Shown here: in pieces, positions 1 to 9,600 of the stretch | How the letters are laid out: every line of letters starts with the position of its first letter | How positions within the stretch are numbered: position 1 is the stretch's first letter | Origin: Limnomonas spitsbergensis | Taxonomy: Eukaryota; Chlorophyta; Chlorophyceae; Chlamydomonadales | Length of the DNA: 64,000 nt | Assembly (NCBI GenBank): GCA_037349105.1 | Contig: JAYJMM010000099.1 | Location: 1,798,001 to 1,862,000 of the forward strand | Direction of reading: 5' to 3' | Notes under the pieces: generated by a model | The model's database searches: none | The model's input: the letters and a program-made list of their open reading frames with translations, nothing else | What the model was told of the DNA's origin: nothing | Translations under genes and position numbers: made by a program

Positions 1-555
1 CACGTTTTTTTAGTTTCAGACTCTGCAACAGACGTTTGCCTATTTGCTCTAACGCTCCCTTGGTAAGAAGACACGTATTTTCGTGCTCGATCCAGTTTGA
101 AAGCACTCATCCAATGCATTAAATGGAACGCTAGACTAAACAACTTGGCAACGAAGCACTTGTCATTAAGAGTTCTTGTTGCAGCCGTCCAACAATGCTT
201 CCCACACACAGTTTGCCAATGGCATTTACCTCTGGGCCATGCTGCAAAGGCATGGCCGCATGGGCAATTGTCTGGTAAGGGAGGAAACGAAACTTAAGGC
301 TGTAAGAGAAAGAAAGGAACAGACGAAAAGGAGAAGGGAAAATACCATCCCATACTGTGAAGTAAATTTGAAGAAAGCCCAGCCCTTCCAGATCCTAGCC
401 CTACCGCCCACTATATGTGTGCATCGTCTAGTCAGCTGTCCACTCGAAAGACTATCTTGAAATGGCCCGGCATAGTAAAGGGGGGAGGATAGAGCAACTG
501 TGATACAATCAAATGATTAAATATGCCATCTCCTGGCAAAAGCCCATCCTCGCCA
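1..555. other. Left edge, no gene seen
   Basis: I see no convincing exon, repeat or RNA gene here. Short open frames occur on both strands but carry no recognisable motif. The segment lies just past the stop codon of the minus-strand multicopper oxidase gene, so it probably contains its 3' UTR and the intergenic DNA beyond. Confidence 0.4.
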
Positions 556-698
556 CTACGTTTCAATATTGGTCAGATTCGGTTGAAGCACGTTGCAGCG
601 ATTGACAACCGGTATATCATCTGAGTAGCCATACGTCGCAGGGCAGACACCAACTCCGGCGGTCTCATCGCAGGACCATTCGACAGGCATCATGCAAC
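556..698 (-). CDS. Probable last exon of the multicopper oxidase
   Basis: After a CCCCAG acceptor the frame reads CMMPVEWSCDETAG, then VCPATYGYSDDIPVVNRC and QPNLTNIET, and stops at 558-556. Four cysteines and two Asn-glycosylation-like sites suit a secreted protein. It is separated from the HCH exon by an intron made almost entirely of G-rich minisatellite. The assignment to this gene is inferred from strand and position. Confidence 0.45.
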
Positions 699-3600
699 CT
701 GGGGATCAGATAAGATCGTTGGTGAGGTTTGAGGGGAGATCAAGGGGTGAGGGTTCAGGGAGGGTCAAGGGGGTGAGGTCGTATGGAGGGTCAGGGGGTT
801 AGGGATCAAGAAGGGTCAGTCAGGACTCAGGAGGTGTGGGTCCAAGGGAGGTCAGGGTCGTGAGAGTTATGGGGAGGGTCAGATGAGTGAGGCTTCAGAT
901 GAGATCAGGGGGTGAGGGTAACAAGGAGGGTAACAAGGGGGGTAACAAGGAGGGTAACAAGGAGGGTAACAAAGGGGGTAACAAGGAGGGTGACAAGGGG
1001 GGTAACAAGGAGGGTAACAAGGAGCGTAACAAGAAGGGTATCAAGGAGGGTAACAAGGAGGGTAACAAGGAGGGTAACAAGGGGGGATGGGGGCAGGGAG
1101 GATCAGAGGGGTGATCGTTCAGGGAGATTAAGGGGGGGTTGAGGGTCCAGGGATGGTCAGGGGGTGCGGGTTCAATGATGGTCAGGAGGCAAGGGTTCAT
1201 GGAGCGTCAGGATGTGAGTTTCAGGGGAATTCAGGGGGGTGAGGGTCCAGGGAGGGCCAGGGCCTCAGGGGTGAGGGTTCAGGGGGCGTCAGGGTGTTTA
1301 GGTTCCAGAGAGGATCATGGGGGTCGAGGGTTCAGGTAGGGTCAGGGGGGTCAGGGAGGTTCGGGGGGATGTGGGTTCAGGTAGGTTCAGGGGGGGATCA
1401 GGGAGGTTCGTGGAGAGGGGGTGAGTGTTGAGGAAGGATCAGGGGAGATCAGGGAGGTTCGGGGAGGGGGGTTGAGAATTCAGGGAGGATCAGGGGGGGT
1501 CAGGAACGATCAGGGGGAATCAGGGAGGATCAGGGGGTGAGGGTTCAGGGAGAATTAGGGGGTGAGGATTCATGGAGAATTAGGGGGGGGGGCAGGGAGG
1601 ATCAGGGGGGTCGGGGAGGATCAGGGGGTGAGAGTTCAGTGAGGATTAGGGGGTGAGGGTTCAGAGAGGATCAGGGGTGAGGGTTCAGGGAGGATTATGG
1701 GGTGAGGGTTCAGGGAGGATCAGGGGGTGAGAGTTCAGGGAGGATTAGGGGGTGAGGGTTCAGAGAGGATCAGGGGTGAGGGTTCGGGGAGGATTAGGGG
1801 GTGAGGGTTCAGGGAGGATAAGGGGGTGAGGGTTCAAGGAGGTTAAGGGGGTGAGGATTCAGGGAGGATCAGGGGGAATCAGGGAGGATCAGGGGGTGAG
1901 GGTTCAGGTAGGGTCAGGAGGGCCAGGGAGGTTCAGGGGGGGGTGAAGGTTCAGGGAGGATCAGGAGGGATCAGGGAGGCCTGGAGGGTTAGGTGGGATC
2001 AGAGGCAGGTAAGGTATGGTTTAGGTCATGGCGGTGGTTTGGAGGTTATAGTCAGTTTGAAATGTCTTTGGTCCAATCGCTATAATCCCTTGAAAGCAAC
2101 TATAACCTGTGTGGCTGATCTGTGTCAGTTTCAAGCTGGCTCCCTCCTCACATTCCATTTTCCCTCCGGTCACATCCCTCCTGTTTTCCCTCAAGGTAAA
2201 AGGTAAACGGTAAAAACTGCGGCCCACGGGTTCATGAGCACTGAAGGAAACAGCGCGGAAATGGGCAGAGGCTGCGTCCACGCCGGTATCATCCCTGTAC
2301 CCTCTCGTACCCTTCCGTACCCTCCCGCTTTCCCCCGCCATTTCAAATGTACCCTCCCATGTATACCCCCCCCCCTCTTTTTCCGTCCAGAGGTGAAGGT
2401 TGCAACATCAGTGAATTCAATGCTGAGCATACCTTCGTCCTCGTGCGCCAAGAGGTGGCAGTGAGCCACAGAGAAGCGATTCACACACGGCGTAGAGGGC
2501 GGGACATATCCCGACGCAAAGCAGTTGTCGTTGTGACCCATAAATGCTGTCGGGTTGGTGAAATTTGCTGCCAGCCACTCCACGGTAATCTGCAGGGTTA
2601 GCAGGGTTGATGTTGAATCCAAGGGGGGTCACTCCAGCCACATATCCGCGAAGTATAAATGCTCACAATTGCTTGTTCGGGTACGTTTAGTGGTCTGCAG
2701 TCACCCTTTGTCAGCCACCCTCTGTCAGTCACCCTTTGGCAATGACCCTTTGACAGTCACCCTTTGGCAGTCACCCTTTGGCAGTCACCCATTGTCAGCC
2801 ACCATTTGTCAGTCACCCTTTGGCAGTTACCCTTTGGCATTCACCCTTTGGCATTCACCCTTGGGCATGCACCCTGGGGCAGTCATCCTTTGGCAGTCTC
2901 CCTTAGTTAAGTTCAAGCAACGTAAAATCCACCAAGTTCACCATGGTCCCCAGTATCAAATATGTTGCATGTTCGTGCATGACATGGCAGCCAGTGTAAG
3001 AACTTTGCCAGAGGATTCAGTGGTGGGTGATGTTTAATCTGAACGGAGCCATATCTGCATGACCACATATTCTCCATTTGTACGAGGTCAAACTTGCCAT
3101 TGAAAAGTAGTGCTGCCTTTATCTCGAGTCATACATAATACCGGACTCTGCAACCACCATCACCCGCTGGGATTGTTCACCCCCTGACCTGATCACAGAC
3201 GTTCACAGGCTCGCCGGGAATTCCTTCAGGCCAGACACACCCAGCTTGGCAGACCGGGATATGGATCAGATCGTGCCAGTCGCCAACCTTCAGGAGGGCA
3301 GTGGAGGGCAGGCATTATGAGACACATCAATGCGCAGTCCCGGGATGGGCTTGGACAGGAGGCGGTGCAAGGGCAGTAGTAGGGTATTGTTGATCAGCAA
3401 TCCAGCAGGGTAATAAGCCTACATCTAGAAGCTGGATACAAACGCAGTGGTGCTGCGGCAGTCTATCTTCCTGCTAAATAGCAATGCCAGGCAGTGGCCA
3501 ATAGGTAGCTGATAATGCACAAATGCATGGCGGGTAGTTATTTTGCTCCTCCACATGCTGTTACCCCGCGTATCAGGTACAAACTGTCCGAATCGCTTGT

Positions 3601-6600
3601 GCTTTTTAACTTGTTTGCATGTTATGGCCGGATAAAACAAAGCTAGTCAGTGTTGTTGCTAGTAATGAGTCTTACCCTGAGGTTCCTCCAAGTACCTACT
3701 AGTAGGCTACCTGTCTACCTACCTGCCTACCTAACTGTCTATCTGCCCTGCCCACCTGTCGACCTGCTTGTAGAGCTCAGCCTACCTGCCCAGCTTCCTA
3801 CCTGCCTATGTAGGTATACCTGTCGAGCACTGTCTACCTTCCAAAAAATAGTAAATGTGTCATGGTCGTGTCTTCGTTAACACGTTGACACCGACCCTAA
3901 CAAAGCTGAAAGTACCATGCAAGCTCCTTCACAAACCGAATGCCATGCACCTACCTTCCAAAAGTTGGCGCCATGCACATAACTTCCAAAAGTTTATGTC
4001 ATGCACATATATACCTCCAAATGTTGGCGCCATTCAAGCACCCTCCACGTCAATGTCTTGCACCTACCTTCCAAATGTTAGTGACACTGGTCACACATGG
4101 GGGTAGCTCAATGATACGTGTGGGAGACTCGTGCAAGTGCCATGGGTGCATGGTGGTGTCACGCAGCTGCCAATGTTGAGTGGTGCCTTGCTTCACGCGT
4201 GCAGCTGCATGAAAAACAGAGGGGCATGCCAGGCTGTCACATGAGGAAGAGATTGATGTCAGGCCATCATCACACGAGGTTTGGCATGCCAGGTAAAGCT
4301 TGGCCAGGTTAAGGTTGGCTTTTAAGGTTGGTACCGATGCAGATGTTGCTTCGGCACCAGCTCCGCTAGTTCCTTAACTCTCACGCCTCCCATGGGGCGT
4401 AGTTTTCTTTCTTTATGGCGTGTCGCGCTGTCATACGTGGCAGACAAACACGCATGTCAGGCTGTTACAGAAAAGGATCCGCATGCTCAGCTGTCACGCA
4501 ACGAATGGCAGGCCAGGCTGTCATGGCATGCCAATCCGTGTATGAAAGTAGGGAGTGTGTCACGTCATTCCAGCCTGAAAATTCCATGCAAACGTCGGTC
4601 TTGAAAATCCCATGTATGCCTCAAACTGCCACAGTAAATGGCAGTATGTCAAGCAAGAATGGAGTATGGAAAGTGAATCCAAGCTAAGGAAGGAACCTTC
4701 ACAGAACTTGCACAGACAGCTGCCATAGCGCATGACGGCAGCAATCGCCACTCACTGAATTCTCCAAAAACACACGAGTTGATGGAGCAGCCCGCGCCAT
4801 GCATTTGGTTCATGAAGGAAAAGCATTGGTCCGTGGCGTTGCCCGGGAAGGAATTGTAGTCCAGGTAGTAGTACTGCTCCAGCCTGATGCGCAACATGTA
4901 TCGCAACCATGGGAAAGCGGGTCAAGCCAAAGCTACCCGGTACAGACATACAGTACGGTGACAGAGAATGACTTATGTAATAAAATGGACGGTACAGTAC
5001 ATCCAAACATTACGGTTTGTCATACGGTACGGTAAACGGGAACCCTAGGTCAAGCGCTGTCAATGTTTTGTACTGAAGGTAACGGTCATACTAGACCAGT
5101 ACCAGCCTTGGGCACATGCACAGTCATGGGAGGTAAGCATGAGAAATGCTGTTAAGTTTGTAGCCAGTGTATTGGAACTACTCGATAGCCTGCTGGGGCA
5201 AAGGTGTAGGCATTGATGGCAGGCATGGCGGGGAAAAGAGATCTTGTATCTTCACTTTTCTTGTTTTGTTACACCATCAGGGAGGATTTGTCCTGCAGGA
5301 GACATGAATTGTGGATTGTTTTCAATTGGATCGATCAAAACGGAGATGTGCGGAAAGAGGTAACATGGGGATTGCATCCGTCTTGCCGGACTTGTCCATG
5401 ACATGCAGGGCAGCTCTTATTTTCTAGCCATGCTCACTTGGATCTGCACACTGGCTCGGCTGGCAGGTCCACGCTGCCCTTTCCCATCCGTGCATCAACC
5501 TGGCATTTCAAGGGTGGCGAGAACAGGGCATCAAGGTTTAGAAGGCAGCAGGGTGAGAGAGGCAGCAAGTTTTAGGGGGCTGAGTATGGAGCTGGAACTG
5601 AAGAGCTGAACAGGCTAACAATGCCATGCTAATTTGTCCACGCCTTGGGGTGGGTTAATCTCCTAACTCACAGCCAGAACTACTTGGCTGAAGGGGAAGC
5701 ACACAATGTGGTTATGACCCGCATTTCATGCCCCGTGCCCCCATTCCATACATTACTTTTGTTTTAACCTGGATGACAGCTAACACAGCATGAGCGGCGT
5801 CTGGTTGCTCGACGCCAATGATGAACTTACAGACACTGTTCAGTGCTGCGGGATTAATGTAGCTGTATGGTAGCCGAATGGTAGCTGAATGGTAGCTGAA
5901 GAACCCTTACCTGGATCACAGCCAGCACAGCATCAGCGTCCGGTAGCTCGACGCCCTTGAAGAAGCTGTTGGCGCTGTTCAACGTCGCCCCGTTGGCAGG
6001 AGGGTCGCCAAACAACTCACAATGGGTGGCCTGGCATACTGTGCTAGTGGGTATGCAGAGAGGCTGGTGAGAGTAGCAGTGGCAGGCGCATCCAGGGACA
6101 GGAGGACAGTACTTGGGGCAACAGAAGGGTTGGTACAGGTAGTATGGTAGTAGCAGGGGGAGCAGAAGGGTAGAATGACACCATGGTAGTAGCAGGGGCA
6201 ACAGAGAGGGTCGGTTAATGAATAATGTAGTGTGGTAGTGGGCAGCCGAGGAACATCAGGAGGCGCATGATATCGACTTCTTATGTTGGACCACTGAACA
6301 TTTAGGTGCAGCTGCCAGGAAAGAACAACAGAGCTTTATAATATCTGTATTCCATATATATACATCCAGCTTTTGCATTTAGATCCAATGGATGCCAAGA
6401 AGCGCATAGCTGGGACTCAATGTGTGAACTGATGACATACCTGCAGGGTTTGTGTGAAAAGGTCCTGCCCCGGAGACCAGCAAGTAGGTGCCGGGGGCAT
6501 TGCATCTGAAAGCCACGTCCACGCGGGCGCCGTTCCCCAGCACGATGTTGCTGATGTTGGCGCTGGTGCTGCTGGTCAGTCGAGGGATCTCGGGCAGTGG

Positions 6601-9600
6601 TACCCCGTCCTTGGCAAGGAGCCAGAACCTGCAGGTGAGGTTTCGGGGCAAGGGGAGCGAGAGGAAGCAGTGTGGAGTGTATAGTTGCATGCAGCAATCT
6701 TTTGTATTGATGACCGCGAAACCAGTGCCAGTGTATTACGGAAAGAAAACTACGTCCTGCAGGGGCGTGAGGGTTGAGGAAACAGAGGGCCTCATTCCAC
6801 TGCGGCTCTGAAGAGCGCTGAATCTTTTGCTAAAATAAAAGGATTTTGAATGTTTTGAATGTTTAAGTACGATTCCTGCGTCGCTAAAAGCAAATTTTTC
6901 GAACGTGAAAATAGTGTTGTGTCCCTTAACCCTAGACCTTAACCCAAAGCCGCGTCTGTGCCTTTACCGGTACCAGAGATATATGTATATCGTACCATGC
7001 CAAGGGCTCTGGCTGCTGCATTTTCATGGTGACGGTCCCACAGTGGAGACAGGAAGGAGACAGGAAGGTGAATATATACCCTGAATATATACCCTGAATA
7101 TATATCCTGAACTCGCTTAGTTCAGTGTGTACCAGACCACCTTTGGCAGGCTGCTGAGCAGCCACCATTGGGCCGATGGGGACCGAATCTTGACAGGCGC
7201 GCCTCGCAATGCTGGACCACTCAGCAGGGCATGCCGCCTCGGGCCTAGCAGACTGGACCACACAGCAGGGCATGCTGCCACAGGCCACCACGACTGCAGG
7301 CCGCAGGGTATGGCACTGTGGCTGAATTTTAGCTCAAGGCGGCGTGACGGAATTTGCGCGGTTGGGGCTTCAGCCCAGGCTGCGCTGTTTCCTTAACTCT
7401 GACGCTCATCACGGGGCGCAGCTTTCTCTCTGTTTTTCAAGGTGGCTGTGCGTAGCCGAACTGAGGCTGAAAGGAAGGTGATTTATCATCATTAACCCGG
7501 AACTCTGCAAACTTAACAAGACTGGAGAACATTTCAAAGAAGGGAAAAAGCTACGCCTCATGAGAGGCGTGAGAATGAAGACAACAGCGCAGCCTGGGCC
7601 GAAGCCACATCCTGGAATCATATGTGACTGGAGAGCACTGACATCAGTATGTATATGTCCTCACTTGCAGTCTGCTAGCCGAGTTGTGTCGCTGGCATAG
7701 CGCACGGTGAGGTCCAGCCACTTCAAGCTCATGGTGTTGAGGAGCTGCCAACGGACCAGGCTAAAAAGGGGAAGCATGACGGGGGGGGACGGGAGTAAGC
7801 AATTAACAGGAGGGGAGTTAGCAGGAGGGGGGTTAGCAGGAGGGGGAAGCATGACGGGGGGTAGACGGGAGTTAGCAGGAGGGGAGTTAGCAGGAGGGGG
7901 TTTAGCAGGAGGGGGTTTAGCAGGAGGGGGGTGAGCAGGAGGGGAAGCAGTACGGGGGGGAGACAGGAGTTAGCAGGACGGGAGTTAGATGGAGGGGGGT
8001 TAGCAGGAGGGGAGTTAGCAGGAGGTGGAAGCAGGACGGGGTGGGGGTGGAGGGGAGTAAGTTAGCACACCGGAATTGAAGGAGGAGGAGTACAGACAGG
8101 CTGTCAGGCAAAGATGCCTAATCGATTTAGCAATATCTGCCGGAGGTCAAGGGTTGGGAGGTATGGGTCTCCTGCTTTACTCGTTGATAAGACAAGGTGG
8201 ATGGTCCACTCACGTGCTGTCTGCAATTGTGATTGTCGGTTGGAAACCTCCGTTGACGGTGACGTAGTCCCTCCCAGCTTTGTTGACGAAAAGGGGCTCA
8301 GAAGTGTTGGCCTTGCTGTACAGAAGGGGGCTGGGAGGATCAGCAGTGGCACCGATGAAAGGGATGCTGTCATCATCTGCAGCCAGTTTAGGGTCAGGGT
8401 TTAGGATTTAGGATTTGAAAGGGATGCTGTCATCATCTGCAACCAGTTCGAATTCAAAATTTAGAGATGCTAGTAGTTATAGACAGGGCCGCACGACCCT
8501 GATAAGGAGAGCCAATCAAGCGAATGGACTATTTTGAACGTCCGGAGGCTCGGTTAAAATATACTTCATTTGGTCAGATATTTGGTGATTTAGTCCCCAG
8601 ATGGGTCGCTAAGGTGCTTACGGCAGCCGAAGCCTCTCAAAGGGGCAAACTAATGCAGTGACGTAAGGAAGGAAGAAAGCTACACCCTACTGGGCGTGGA
8701 GGTACAGGAATAAACGCAGCTTAGTGCAATGCACTGAAGTTAAGCACTATATGCGAGTTGAAGCCATACACTGACCCACTAGGCTTACCCAGTACGGAAA
8801 CACGGTAAGGTAAGTAACACGGTACAATACTGTACGGCCGGACAGTACGGTCAGACGAAATCGACGGTAAGGTAGTTCCAAAGGGTACGGTATTATCAAG
8901 CACGTACGTTCGGTAAGGTACGGCCGTACTGGGTAACCCTGCACTGACCTGGCTCAGTGTTGTCCTGTCCGGTTGCCATTGAACTGCAGGATAGGAGACT
9001 CCTCCAGGGGATTGTCCTGAATAAACTGAAGAGCGGTGGGCACGAGGAGAGTAATTATTTTAAAGTGTAAACAAACAAGAAGTTGATGAAGGTGCATGGG
9101 CCTGCCAGGGTGCGTGGTTCTCCCAGCAGCCTCAGGCATGTGCACTTTTGTGTCAAGTCAACACTCACTACCCCGTTTTTTAGAACCCTAAACCCCGAGC
9201 ATCTTCAAATGTGCGCACTTTCTTTCCTATTCTGCTCCCCCCTTGCAATGTACAAATATAAAGGTGTGAACAGCGGTTACATCTGTATGTTTTGCAGGTT
9301 TTATACTCACATATATGACCGTTCCGTACATTTGTATTACACCGCTCCACATTTCTGCACTCAACACACCTTTATTAAGCTGTCACATTCGTTCGTGCTG
9401 CCCGAGAGCGGCTCGTACAGCTGCTTGACACCTCCTGTCAGTGAGGACTCGGGCGTTATGAGGGCCCCGCCAGCTGTGGGGGCCTGGATGGCCGATGAGC
9501 CGTGGACGTGGCTGTGGTACCAAGCTACGCCGGGAACCATTGCAGTTGCAAGCTGAAAAGACGGGGGGGAGGGGACGTGGTGAGAAACAAATCCTGACTT

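Noticed and set aside
887..1200. Long Gly/Asn/Lys-rich and Pro/Leu/Ser-rich open frames on both strands
   Set aside because: They are read from a 12-bp minisatellite whose length is a multiple of three; no start context or domain supports them.
2941..3000. HVMHEH reading as the missing HPFHxH copper motif of the oxidase
   Set aside because: It lies downstream of the GDWHD exon, has no family context and lacks good splice borders.
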